64,000 nt of DNA from Saprospiraceae bacterium (GTDB taxonomy: Bacteria > Bacteroidota > Bacteroidia > Chitinophagales > Saprospiraceae): assembly GCA_020627785.1 (NCBI GenBank), contig JAHDGF010000003.1:53687-117686 (forward strand), read 5' to 3'. Position 1 is the stretch's first letter. Each line of letters starts with the position of its first letter. Made by a program: the position numbers and the translations under genes. Below, in pieces: positions 48,457 to 57,203 of this stretch. The notes beneath the pieces were generated by a model that did no database searches, was not told the DNA's origin, and worked only from the letters and a program-made list of their open reading frames with translations.

Positions 48457-49038
48457 TCAATAATTCTTTAAAAGTTCTTGCAAACGAATTCTAGCTTTAG
48501 CTAAGTACCACTTAGATGTTCCCCGAGTAATTCCTAATTGATCGGCAATTTCTTGATGCTTCAATCCATCAAAAACAAACATCGAAAAGACAGTCCTATG
48601 TGAATCAGGTAATTTTTGAATCATCTCGTAAATCACCTCTAATCCCATGTTTGAAATGGCATCATTGTCAACGGTAATAAGATGTGGTTTTACCTCTTCA
48701 TTGATAACCTTGTACTTATACTTTTTACGCACATGTGCATAAGTTGTAAATTGTACAATTCGATAAATCCACCCTGAAAGACTTCCTGTCCCTTTGAAAT
48801 TTTCAATGGAATCGAAAACCTTCATAAAGGCATCATTAAGGATTTCATAAGCATCTTCACGATTGCTTGTATATCTCATGGTTACCCCCAGCATTTTCCC
48901 AAAATACTTTTTGTAAACCTCTTTTTGAATGGCACGATTTCTCGCAATAAGCCCACTGACCAGTTTCTGTTCTTCAGTATGTTCTTGACTTACTTTTGTT
49001 TCCAATGTGCCGGTTTGATGTTGAATGGCAATTTTCAT
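48457..49038 (-). CDS. ECF-type RNA polymerase sigma factor
   Basis: The 193-residue protein has region 2 (about residues 35-105: ILNDAFMKVFDSIENFKG, then LSGWIYRIVQFTTYAHVRKK) and region 4 (about 133-190: LPDSHRTVFSMFVFDGLKHQEIADQLGI with the HTH). It directs RNA polymerase to a small regulon, normally under an anti-sigma factor. The next gene, 1 base downstream, encodes the likely anti-sigma partner. The 208 bases upstream (49039-49246) contain no gene. Confidence 0.93.
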   Translation of the reverse strand: MKIAIQHQTGTLETKVSQEHTEEQKLVSGLIARNRAIQKEVYKKYFGKMLGVTMRYTSNREDAYEILNDAFMKVFDSIENFKGTGSLSGWIYRIVQFTTYAHVRKKYKYKVINEEVKPHLITVDNDAISNMGLEVIYEMIQKLPDSHRTVFSMFVFDGLKHQEIADQLGITRGTSKWYLAKARIRLQELLKNY

Positions 49039-49246
49039 TTTTTCGTTTCTACACCTTATACGTTGCCATTATGAGTGCGGGGGTTGGTTCAATTTGAATC
49101 TTTTTTTAATAATTTTCACTTTTTTGGCTGAATTTTACCCAATACTGCCATTAAACGCCTGTTTTTATGGGTTTTTTAGCCTTTCGGCAAATGTTTAAAC
49201 TTATTTTTTAAGAAGGATTCAGCAATTAAAATAATGGATTATCTCA

Positions 49247-50587
49247 TTATTTACCTGATAAAACCTTGTGGATATCTATCCCATAAGCTCGAGAAGCAGG
49301 GATAATGGAAGCCAGAAAACCCAACACTAAGGCAGCAATTAAAATATATACATCATTCAATCCAAAGATTCCAGCACCAAATTCATAACCATAAGCAACG
49401 CCTAGTCTCTCCGCCATAAAGTACATCGCAACTCGACCAAAAATAAGTCCTAAAATGGCACCAATGAATGAAAGAATTAACCCTTCAAAAATCACCAATG
49501 AGAAAAGTTGCGTTGGACTTGCTCCAGATACCCTTAGTAGAGATAATTCATAGGCTCTTTCCTTGAGACTATTCAGCAAGGATATGAAAATACTAATTCC
49601 AGAAACCAAGGCAATTAAAAAACCTAAGATTTGTAAGGCCCTAGTTCCAGTACCCATCATACTATAAAGCCTATTTATTTCAATCGGGGGAGAGGCCGCC
49701 ATCATATCTGTGTCATTATTGATAAACCGAGGAAGATTTAAGGCATGAATATTTGTACGACTGACATACTTTATCAACAAGGCTGTAATTTCTTTTTCTG
49801 GATGACTTAGCAAGTCTGCCCTTCCTCCGTCATGAACATGTGTATCATGGCTATGGTCATGCGCTCCATGATCATGTCCTTCATGGTCACCATGATCGTG
49901 ACCTTCGTGATCGTGTCCTTCGTGATCGTGTCCTTCATGATCGTGCGCTTCTTCAGTAACTTCTTCTACATGATCATGTGCGGCCCAAACACTGGAAGTC
50001 GGTGTCAATATTAATTGATCCATGACACTTCCTGATGGTTTTAAAATTCCTACAACCTTCATTTGTCCATGATCATGGGTCATATCTTCATCTTCAATAA
50101 ACCCGTGTGAGCTTTTAAAAACACTTCCGATCTTTAAGTCACTTTCCTTGGCTACGGTGGCACCGATGGTTGCTTCAAGGGTATAGCTAAACATCTTTCC
50201 CTCGGAGATTTCACCATCGTAAAGATCAATAAACTCTTTCTCTGTACCTACAATTCGATAACCTTGGTAGCTATCTCCCAAGGATAAAGGCATCGCTTGT
50301 TTGATGATTGGATTCTTAGGACGTAAATAAGGCATGGCCTCTTCCACAGAAATATTACCCGTAGGATTATCAATGTGATACATGTTGCAAAGGATCATCT
50401 GAAGTGGACTTCCTTTGGCTCCGATGACAAGATCAATGTCTGCTAGATTTTTATCAAATTTCTCCTTGAGTTGATCATTCATGGTAAATAGAAAACTCAT
50501 CAACCCAACACCAAGACTTAGGAGTAGAATATTTAATGTCAGGGTCAATGGACGATGCATGATATTTTTCCAGGCTACTTTAAACAT
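49247..50587 (-). CDS. ABC transporter permease (FtsX/MacB-like) with histidine-rich loop
   Basis: The 446-residue permease has one N-terminal membrane helix (about residues 15-37), a large periplasmic domain and three C-terminal helices, the MacB/LolE plan. Residues 204-252 form a loop with 18 His in 49 residues, built mostly from HDHEG units, a typical Zn/Cu/Ni-binding composition. Such transporters move lipoproteins, peptides or drugs through an outer-membrane partner. The His loop suggests metal sensing or buffering in the periplasm; this is inference. Its start overlaps the ATPase gene by 8 bases. Confidence 0.85.
   Translation of the reverse strand: MFKVAWKNIMHRPLTLTLNILLLSLGVGLMSFLFTMNDQLKEKFDKNLADIDLVIGAKGSPLQMILCNMYHIDNPTGNISVEEAMPYLRPKNPIIKQAMPLSLGDSYQGYRIVGTEKEFIDLYDGEISEGKMFSYTLEATIGATVAKESDLKIGSVFKSSHGFIEDEDMTHDHGQMKVVGILKPSGSVMDQLILTPTSSVWAAHDHVEEVTEEAHDHEGHDHEGHDHEGHDHGDHEGHDHGAHDHSHDTHVHDGGRADLLSHPEKEITALLIKYVSRTNIHALNLPRFINNDTDMMAASPPIEINRLYSMMGTGTRALQILGFLIALVSGISIFISLLNSLKERAYELSLLRVSGASPTQLFSLVIFEGLILSFIGAILGLIFGRVAMYFMAERLGVAYGYEFGAGIFGLNDVYILIAALVLGFLASIIPASRAYGIDIHKVLSGK
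49893..49952 (-). repeat. 15-bp tandem repeats coding for HDHEG units
   Basis: Four 15-bp units beginning TGATCGTG (plus-strand view) lie at 49893, 49908, 49923 and 49938, with further degenerate copies to the left. They encode the histidine-rich loop of the permease. The high identity suggests recent slippage expansion. Confidence 0.9.
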
Positions 50588-51227
50588 TCACTTCATCTTT
50601 GTTTAAAATAATTCTCTGATCTACTAGGTCCTTTAGACGTCCATCATGTGTCACGATAATGAGCGCAGCTCCAATTTCTTCTGCTTGCGATTTCAATAAT
50701 TCAAAGACTGCTTTGCAATTGTCATCGTCCAATGCAGAGGTGGGTTCATCTGCAAGAATTAAGGTAGGTCTATTTACTAAGGCTCTTGCAATCGATACTC
50801 TTTGCTTTTCGCCTTCGCTTAGTTGATTGGTAAGCTTATTCTTGTATTGTTGAATATTTAGTCTTTCTAAAATTGCATTTGCGAAAGCACCATCTTTACT
50901 AACTCCTGAAAGTTTCTGGGTCAACATCAGATTCTCCATCACCGACAAGGCCTCAACGAAATGGTTTTTTTGAAATACAATCCCAATTTGAGCACCTCTG
51001 AACTTATCAATGGCGGTTTTTGAGATTTTACTTAAATCTTGATCGCCTATTAAAATGGTTCCACTCTTAGCTCTCATCAAGCCCGCGAGTAGGTGAAGTA
51101 GGGTTGTTTTACCTACTCCCGATTGACCTAGAATTAGGCAAGCCTCACCAGCTGCCACTTCAAATGAAGGAAACTGGAGCTTCGGGCCCTTAGGATATTG
51201 ATATTTTAATTCATTTACTCTGATCAT
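50580..51227 (-). CDS. ABC transporter ATP-binding protein (LolD/MacB type)
   Basis: The 215-residue ATPase has Walker A GQSGVGKT (residues 34-41), the signature LSEGEKQRVSIARAL, Walker B LILADEPT and the H-loop VTHD. It belongs to the LolD/FtsE/MacB group and energises the permease encoded directly downstream, with which it overlaps by 8 bases. No gene for a membrane-fusion or outer-membrane partner is adjacent. Confidence 0.92.
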   Translation of the reverse strand: MIRVNELKYQYPKGPKLQFPSFEVAAGEACLILGQSGVGKTTLLHLLAGLMRAKSGTILIGDQDLSKISKTAIDKFRGAQIGIVFQKNHFVEALSVMENLMLTQKLSGVSKDGAFANAILERLNIQQYKNKLTNQLSEGEKQRVSIARALVNRPTLILADEPTSALDDDNCKAVFELLKSQAEEIGAALIIVTHDGRLKDLVDQRIILNKDEVNV

Positions 51228-51300
51228 GAAGATTTGTAAAGATATAAATCCAAGTTTAAATCAGCAGGCAAAAGTCCACATTCAGAGGTTCACATTTTCT

Positions 51301-51308
51301 TATCTTTG
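51301..51308 (+). promoter_or_regulatory. Bacteroidota -7 promoter element of ileS
   Basis: TATCTTTG is an exact match to the TAnnTTTG element and lies 27 bases before the ileS ATG at 51336. This supports that ATG over an in-frame ATG-like start at 51306, which would fall inside the promoter. The -33 position carries only a TTC-like sequence. Confidence 0.6.
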
Positions 51309-51335
51309 CCACCTTACAAACAAGATATTAGTTGC

Positions 51336-54300
51336 ATGGCATCATACAGAGAGTTTAAAGGACTGAATCTTCCAGAAATTGATAAAGAAATCTTGAAGTT
51401 TTGGGAGGAAAATGCTGTTTTTGAAAAAAGCGTCCAAGAGAGAGACAAAGAAAATTCCTTCGTTTTTTATGAAGGCCCACCCTCAGCGAATGGTAAACCA
51501 GGCATACACCATGTAATGGCAAGAACCGTTAAAGATCTTTTTTGTCGGTATCAGACCATGAAAGGTAAGCGAGTTGAGCGAAAAGGTGGATGGGATACCC
51601 ACGGTCTGCCCGTTGAACTGAAGGTTGAAAAGAATCTAGGAATTACAAAAGAGGACATTGGGAAGAGCATTACCATTGAAGAATACAATGCTAAATGCCG
51701 GGAAACGGTCATGCAGTTTAAAACCATGTGGGATGACCTCACCGTCCAAATGGGATACTGGGTTGATCTAGATAATCCCTATGTTACCTTTGAAAATAAC
51801 TACATCGAATCTGTTTGGAATCTTTTGAGGAAACTCTATGACAAAGGATTGTTGTATAAAGGATATACAGTCCAGCCATACTCACCGGCAGCAGGTACAG
51901 GTCTTAGTTCACATGAGTTGAATCTTCCTGGCTGTTATAAAGAGGTCAGTGATACAACCATTGTCGGGCAATTTGAAGTGATCAAAGATGAAAAATCAAG
52001 CTTCCTATTTGATTCTGATGGCGAGGATGTGCGTATTCTGGCTTGGACTACAACTCCATGGACCTTCCCATCCAATACAGCACTTTCTGTAGGCCCGAAA
52101 ATCAAGTATGTAAAAATTAAAACACACAATCAGTATACTGAAAAACCAGTCAGTGTAGTTCTTGCTGAAGACTTGGTAAGTAAGTGGTTTGGTGGTAAGA
52201 AGCAACCAGAAATTCTTGAGAAAAGCGAACCATTTACGGGAAGCCAAATGCAAGATATTAGATATACGCCATTACTAGATTTCGGAAATCCTATTGAAGA
52301 ATTATATGGTAGTACAGATGCTTATAGAGTCATTACAGGAAACCACGTGACAACAGAAGATGGGACCGGAGTGGTTCATACGGCCCCTTCTTTTGGTGCA
52401 GACGATAGAAAGGTAGCGGTTGATCACGGAATAGGTGCACTTACACTTGTAGATGCAAGTGGGAAGTTTAAAGATAATGTCGGAGAATTCTCTAATCGGT
52501 TTGTGAAGAACTATAGAGAAGATGAAGATTTTAAAAATGTGGATATTGATATTGCCATTAAGCTGAAGACTGAGAACAAGGCATTCAATGTTCAAAAGTA
52601 TAATCATAATTATCCGCATTGCTGGAGGACAGATAAGCCGATTCTTTACTACCCACTTGATTCTTGGTTTGTGAAAGCCTCTTCTGTAAAAGATAGAATG
52701 GCAGAGTTGAATAAAACGATCAATTGGAAGCCGTCACATACAGGTACCGGTAGATTTCAAAGCTGGTTGGAAAACTTGCAAGACTGGAATTTATCTCGAT
52801 CCAGATTTTGGGGAATTCCACTGCCTATTTGGAGATCTGAAGACGGCGATGAAAAGTGTATTGGCTCTGTGGCAGAACTGAAAAGCGAAATCGAAAAGGC
52901 CAATGAAAAATTGGGATTGAATCAATCAGTGCCCGAAGATTTGCACAGACCTTATATGGATGAAATTACGTTGATTTCTGACAAAGGTCAACCGATGAAA
53001 AGAGAATTAGATTTGATTGATGTTTGGTTTGATTCTGGTTCCATGCCTTATGCACAGTGGCATTACCCATTTGAGAATGAAGAGAAATTTAAACAGAATT
53101 TCCCTGCAGATTTTATCAGCGAAGGGGTAGATCAGACCAGAGGATGGTTTTATACATTACATGCGATTTCATGTATGGTCCACGATTCCATTTCCTATAA
53201 AAATGTATTATCGACAGGTCTTGTCCTTGATAAGGAAGGGAAAAAGATGTCTAAGTCTAAAGGAAATGTTGTAGATCCTTTTACAACCTTAGAAAAGTAT
53301 GGAGCAGATGCGACGAGATGGTACATGATGATCAATGCCAATCCTTGGGATAACTTGAAATTTGATTTAGAAGGGATTGAAGAGACCCGAAGAAAGTTAT
53401 TTGGTACACTTTATAATACCTATTCATTTTTTGCGCTTTACGCAAATATTGATGGTTTCCATTTTGCGGAAAAAGAAATTGGTTTAGCAGAAAGGCCAGA
53501 GATTGATCAATGGATAATTTCACTTCTAAATTCCTTAATTCAAGAAGTTGATGATAGATATGCAGATTACGACGTCACGAAAGCTGGAAGATTAATTCAA
53601 GAGTTTGTTGAATCTAATCTTAGTAATTGGTATGTAAGGCTATGTAGAAGAAGATTCTGGAAAGGCGATTATACAGCAGATAAAATTGCAGCTTACCAAA
53701 CACTCTATACTTGCTTAGAAACGGTTACTAAAATGATGGCGCCGATTTCTCCATTCTTTGCTGATTGGATGTTCCAAAACTTAAATGAAGCGACGAAGCG
53801 TTCAGAAAAAATCTCTGTGCACTTGACCGACTTCCCTGTTGCAAATAACGGAGACATTGACAATGAACTTGAAATTCGAATGAGTTATGCTCAACGGATT
53901 TCTTCATTGGTACTTTCATTAAGAAAGAAGGAAAAGCTTAGAGTAAGGCAACCTCTACAAAAAATTCTTTTGCCGGTACTTGATGAAACCTATCAAGGAC
54001 ATGTAGAGCAAGTAGCAGATTTAATTTTACATGAGGTTAATGTAAAGGAGATCGAATATTTAGCAGATTCATCCGGTGTAATTAATAAAAAGATTAAGCC
54101 AAACTTTAAAACGCTCGGTAAGAGACTTGGGCCACACATGAAGGCTGCTTCTGGAATTATCATGGGCTTAGATCAGAATGCCATTGCTGAAATTGAAAAG
54201 TCTGGAACTTACGTTTTGACCGTAGGGGATGAATCTTTTGATCTAACGCTAGAGGATTTTGAAATAAACGCTGCAGAAATTCCAGGCTGGACAGTGGCGC

Positions 54301-54611
54301 AGGATAAGGAAATAACCTTAGCCTTGGATATGACTCTTTCTGATGAATTGGTAGCAGAAGGATTGGCCAGAGAATTAGTGAATAGAATTCAAGGTTTGAG
54401 AAAGACCAGCGGCTTTAATGTCACTGATAAAATCATTGTAAAAATCACCAAGCATGAAGCATTAGCTCAGGCATTGAGTAATTTTGAAGACTACATTAAA
54501 TCCGAAGTGTTAGCCATTTCTATTGAGCAGATTGATGGATACGCAGAAGGGGAGGAGTTTGATTTAGGCAATGATATTAAAGTATATATTTCTTTGGCTA
54601 AAGAAGTGTAG
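51336..54611 (+). CDS. ileS: Isoleucyl-tRNA synthetase, eukaryote-like (type 2) with GxHH signature
   Basis: IleRS charges tRNA-Ile with isoleucine. The 1091-residue protein is longer than the ~940-residue type 1 enzymes and is of the eukaryote-like type 2. The class I signature HIGH reads GIHH (residues 56-59, in NGKPGIHHVMAR), i.e. first and third positions swapped. The KMSKS motif is intact (KKMSKSKGN, near base 53241). The CP1 editing domain (TTPWTFPSNTALSV) is present. Type 2 enzymes are generally less sensitive to mupirocin. It is the only aminoacyl-tRNA synthetase in the window. The start is fixed by the -7 element upstream. Confidence 0.95.
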   Translation: MASYREFKGLNLPEIDKEILKFWEENAVFEKSVQERDKENSFVFYEGPPSANGKPGIHHVMARTVKDLFCRYQTMKGKRVERKGGWDTHGLPVELKVEKNLGITKEDIGKSITIEEYNAKCRETVMQFKTMWDDLTVQMGYWVDLDNPYVTFENNYIESVWNLLRKLYDKGLLYKGYTVQPYSPAAGTGLSSHELNLPGCYKEVSDTTIVGQFEVIKDEKSSFLFDSDGEDVRILAWTTTPWTFPSNTALSVGPKIKYVKIKTHNQYTEKPVSVVLAEDLVSKWFGGKKQPEILEKSEPFTGSQMQDIRYTPLLDFGNPIEELYGSTDAYRVITGNHVTTEDGTGVVHTAPSFGADDRKVAVDHGIGALTLVDASGKFKDNVGEFSNRFVKNYREDEDFKNVDIDIAIKLKTENKAFNVQKYNHNYPHCWRTDKPILYYPLDSWFVKASSVKDRMAELNKTINWKPSHTGTGRFQSWLENLQDWNLSRSRFWGIPLPIWRSEDGDEKCIGSVAELKSEIEKANEKLGLNQSVPEDLHRPYMDEITLISDKGQPMKRELDLIDVWFDSGSMPYAQWHYPFENEEKFKQNFPADFISEGVDQTRGWFYTLHAISCMVHDSISYKNVLSTGLVLDKEGKKMSKSKGNVVDPFTTLEKYGADATRWYMMINANPWDNLKFDLEGIEETRRKLFGTLYNTYSFFALYANIDGFHFAEKEIGLAERPEIDQWIISLLNSLIQEVDDRYADYDVTKAGRLIQEFVESNLSNWYVRLCRRRFWKGDYTADKIAAYQTLYTCLETVTKMMAPISPFFADWMFQNLNEATKRSEKISVHLTDFPVANNGDIDNELEIRMSYAQRISSLVLSLRKKEKLRVRQPLQKILLPVLDETYQGHVEQVADLILHEVNVKEIEYLADSSGVINKKIKPNFKTLGKRLGPHMKAASGIIMGLDQNAIAEIEKSGTYVLTVGDESFDLTLEDFEINAAEIPGWTVAQDKEITLALDMTLSDELVAEGLARELVNRIQGLRKTSGFNVTDKIIVKITKHEALAQALSNFEDYIKSEVLAISIEQIDGYAEGEEFDLGNDIKVYISLAKEV

Positions 54612-54673
54612 TGAAGTTACGCAGGAACGAATAAGGACATCTATCCGTTAGAATTTTATCTAATAGTTTTATT

Positions 54674-55210
54674 ATGAAATATTTATTACCGATTCTTTTC
54701 CTTTTTGTTACTCTAAACAATGTTTCTGCTCAGGATAAAATGACCATGAGTTACGATACTTTGGTCGGGTCTCCTGAAGCATCTATTACAGATATTGATT
54801 GGATATCAGGACATTGGAGAGGTGAAGCCTTTGGTGGATTTACAGAAGAAATTTGGGGTCCGCCTGTGGTCGGTGTAATGATGGGGATGTTTAGACACAT
54901 CGATGGGAGAAAGCAAGAAATCACCTTCTATGAATTGATGACCATTGAAGAAATTCAAGGTACACTATTACTTAAAATACGTCACTTTGATAAGCTGCTT
55001 CATGCCTGGGAAGAAAAGCAACAACCACTTATTTTTCATTTGGTCAAGGTGGAAGAGGATAAAGTTCATTTTGATAATTTGACCTTTGAAAAAATTTCTG
55101 AAGACGAAATAAACGTTTATGTTGTCATTGAAGAAAACGAAGGTGAGCCTGATGAAGTTACCTTTAATTACAAGCGAGTAGTAGAGGAAGAGCAGCCAGA
55201 AGATAAATAA
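54674..55210 (+). CDS. DUF6265 family secreted protein
   Basis: The 178-residue protein has a signal peptide (MKYLLPILFLFVTLNNVSAQ) and the family pattern DWISGHWRGEAFGGFTEEIWGPP and MGMFRHIDGRKQEITFYEL, a small lipocalin-like beta fold. Its function is not known. It lies 62 bases after ileS and 41 bases before the S41 protease, in the same direction. Confidence 0.82.
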   Translation: MKYLLPILFLFVTLNNVSAQDKMTMSYDTLVGSPEASITDIDWISGHWRGEAFGGFTEEIWGPPVVGVMMGMFRHIDGRKQEITFYELMTIEEIQGTLLLKIRHFDKLLHAWEEKQQPLIFHLVKVEEDKVHFDNLTFEKISEDEINVYVVIEENEGEPDEVTFNYKRVVEEEQPEDK

Positions 55211-55251
55211 GTTTGATACCTCGGATACATTTCTTAGTCCCAAGAATAGAT

Positions 55252-56832
55252 ATGAATATTAAAACAGTTTTCTTTTTTTTTATTGGTTTTTTCATTTGCG
55301 TAAGCGCAAATGCACAGGTGGAATACTATGGTGGAGATAGTGGAAAGAAACTTGACTGGGTTATTTATTATCTCAATAAACATTACGTCGATAGTACAGA
55401 CAATGAATATCTGACAGATGTTGCCATTAAAAGAATTGCAGAAGAACTTGATGAATACTCTGTTTATCAGACGGCCAAAGAAATAGAAGATCTGAATAAT
55501 GCTGACAATGGATATTCCCCAGAGTCATATGGATTTAATTTTTTCCCCGTTGGCGATACTTCCTACGTGACCTATATCTTTAGAGACGGGCCGGCTGATG
55601 AAGCTGGATTAAAAATAGGAGATCGTATTATTAGCATCAATAAAACTCCTGTTACTGCAGCTAACTATGCACGGATTGATGAATTTGTTTCAGATACGAC
55701 CTTGTCAGAATTGGATCTAGTTATTAATTCTAGTACTCGAAAAAAACAAAAAATTTCGATACCTAAAAAATTGGTTCCTCTCAAAAGTGTAGATGCTCAC
55801 TTCATGCATGATAAGTTTACAGGCTATCTGAAAATAGGTCGATTTACTGTCAATACTGTTAAGGAATTTGAAGAGGCGATTAATCTCATGAAGGAGAATG
55901 GTCTAAGTAATCTCATTCTTGATTTGCGTGGGAATTATGGAGGTGTTGTAACTGCCGCCATGGATCTGGCAGACAAATTTCTTACCACAGGAAAATTGAT
56001 GTCCTATTCAGAAGGGTTTAACCTAGAACGGAAAGAATATATTTCTGAAAATCGAGCGACAATGGGAGGAATAAATCTTGTAATCCTAATCGATGAAAAC
56101 AGCATGTCTGCTGCAGAAATGTTTACAGCTGCATTGCAAGATTGGGATAGAGCTTTGGTGCTTGGATACGAATCTTATGGCAAAGGACTTATCCAACAAT
56201 CTTATTCTTTTGAAGACGGTTCAGCGATTCGGATGACCATCGGGAAATATTTTACTCCTGCTGGAAGATATTTACAACGGGCCAAAGAAGATGGTAATAT
56301 GATGGAAAATTTTCTAACGCAACCAAGCGAATACTCCGTCAATATTGCACCAACTTCTATGCGGAAAACGACTAAAACTGGAAGAGAAATCACTGCCTCA
56401 TCTGGTGGGATTATTCCAGACATCTACATGTATACAAATTCACCAAATTCTGAAAGTCTAAATAGATTAAACGAACATGGTCTCTTATACGGGTTTACTT
56501 GCAGCTTCATGTTTGGGGAAAGAGAAAGGTATCTTAAAGAGTATCCGAGCAGTGTTAGTTACATTAATAGCACCCAGGTGGATATGGATATTAAGCAGGT
56601 ATTAGGGAACTTTATTGTTCAAGAAGTAAATAGACAAGGTTTAGATAAATCTCTCATTCCATATACAATTCCAGATGATATCATAAAGGAAATTAAAGCT
56701 TGGATGGCTGGACAATTATGGAATGACAATGCTTATTTTCAAATGAAAAGTTACGGAGATCCAGTTTTTCAGAGAGCTTTGGCTACCTTCAAAGATGGCT
56801 CTTTTAGATCTTTGAATTTGTTTGCCTACTAA
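55252..56832 (+). CDS. S41 family (CtpA-like) periplasmic serine protease with PDZ domain
   Basis: I place the start at the ATG 55252, which gives a clear signal peptide (MNIKTVFFFFIGFFICVSANAQ); an upstream in-frame ATG at 55213 would bury it. A PDZ domain (about residues 90-170) precedes the S41 catalytic domain with nucleophile S286 (ENSMSAAEM) and base K311 (YGKGLIQ). Such proteases trim or degrade periplasmic proteins. The protein has 526 residues. The signal-peptide codons contain a full hairpin copy of the TTTGCGNAAGC motif. The 3' end overlaps crcB by 4 bases. Confidence 0.9.
   Translation: MNIKTVFFFFIGFFICVSANAQVEYYGGDSGKKLDWVIYYLNKHYVDSTDNEYLTDVAIKRIAEELDEYSVYQTAKEIEDLNNADNGYSPESYGFNFFPVGDTSYVTYIFRDGPADEAGLKIGDRIISINKTPVTAANYARIDEFVSDTTLSELDLVINSSTRKKQKISIPKKLVPLKSVDAHFMHDKFTGYLKIGRFTVNTVKEFEEAINLMKENGLSNLILDLRGNYGGVVTAAMDLADKFLTTGKLMSYSEGFNLERKEYISENRATMGGINLVILIDENSMSAAEMFTAALQDWDRALVLGYESYGKGLIQQSYSFEDGSAIRMTIGKYFTPAGRYLQRAKEDGNMMENFLTQPSEYSVNIAPTSMRKTTKTGREITASSGGIIPDIYMYTNSPNSESLNRLNEHGLLYGFTCSFMFGERERYLKEYPSSVSYINSTQVDMDIKQVLGNFIVQEVNRQGLDKSLIPYTIPDDIIKEIKAWMAGQLWNDNAYFQMKSYGDPVFQRALATFKDGSFRSLNLFAY
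55293..55312. repeat. Longest hairpin copy of the iterated motif
   Basis: CATTTGCGTAAGCGCAAATG has perfect 8-bp arms (CATTTGCG and CGCAAATG) and a TAAG loop. It lies within the signal-peptide codons of the S41 protease. It is the most complete palindromic form of the repeated TTTGCGNAAGC motif in the window. Confidence 0.7.
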
Positions 56833-57203
56833 ACAAGAGAGCCAAGCTTCCAACCTAGGAAAATACAAAAAATACATACGAGCAACGAGGCTAGGATATA
56901 CAAGAATGCTACACCAACACTTCCTTCTTGTAAAAGCTGAAAATTCTCTGCACTAAAGGTCGAGAAAGTGCTAAAGCCCCCGCAGAACCCTGTCATCCAA
57001 AGTAATTTTTGGTTTGCTGATTGTTCTTCTTGAAGAAAATATGACATGAAGAACCCCAATATTAAGCAACTGATGACATTTGCAAGAAAAGTAGGCATCG
57101 GAAAACCATTAGGTAGTTTATTGCTGAGAATCGAAAGTAAATAACGACACATGGCCCCTAATCCTCCGCCGTAGAAAACCAATAGAAAAGACATTAATTT
57201 CAT
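56829..57203 (-). CDS. crcB: Fluoride exporter (Fluc/CrcB)
   Basis: The 124-residue protein with four membrane helices has the Fluc pattern GGGLGAMCRYLL, the conserved Asn in TFLANVISC, and GFCGGFSTFSTFS, which contains the fluoride-lining Phe residues. It forms dual-topology dimers that let fluoride leave the cell. It overlaps the transferase gene upstream by 4 bases. No fluoride riboswitch can precede it directly because it is internal to an operon. Confidence 0.93.
   Translation of the reverse strand: MKLMSFLLVFYGGGLGAMCRYLLSILSNKLPNGFPMPTFLANVISCLILGFFMSYFLQEEQSANQKLLWMTGFCGGFSTFSTFSAENFQLLQEGSVGVAFLYILASLLVCIFCIFLGWKLGSLV

Noticed and set aside
49039-49246. Possible tRNA-like T-arm (GGTTCAATTTGAATC) upstream of the sigma factor
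   Set aside because: No acceptor stem, anticodon arm or D-arm can be drawn around it.
53431-53446. Further copy of the iterated motif in ileS (TTTGCGCTTTACGCAAA region)
   Set aside because: Palindromic and similar, but it has one extra base against TTTGCGNAAGC, so I did not count it. The near-match at 62955 (TTTGCTAAGCGCA) was left out for the same reason.
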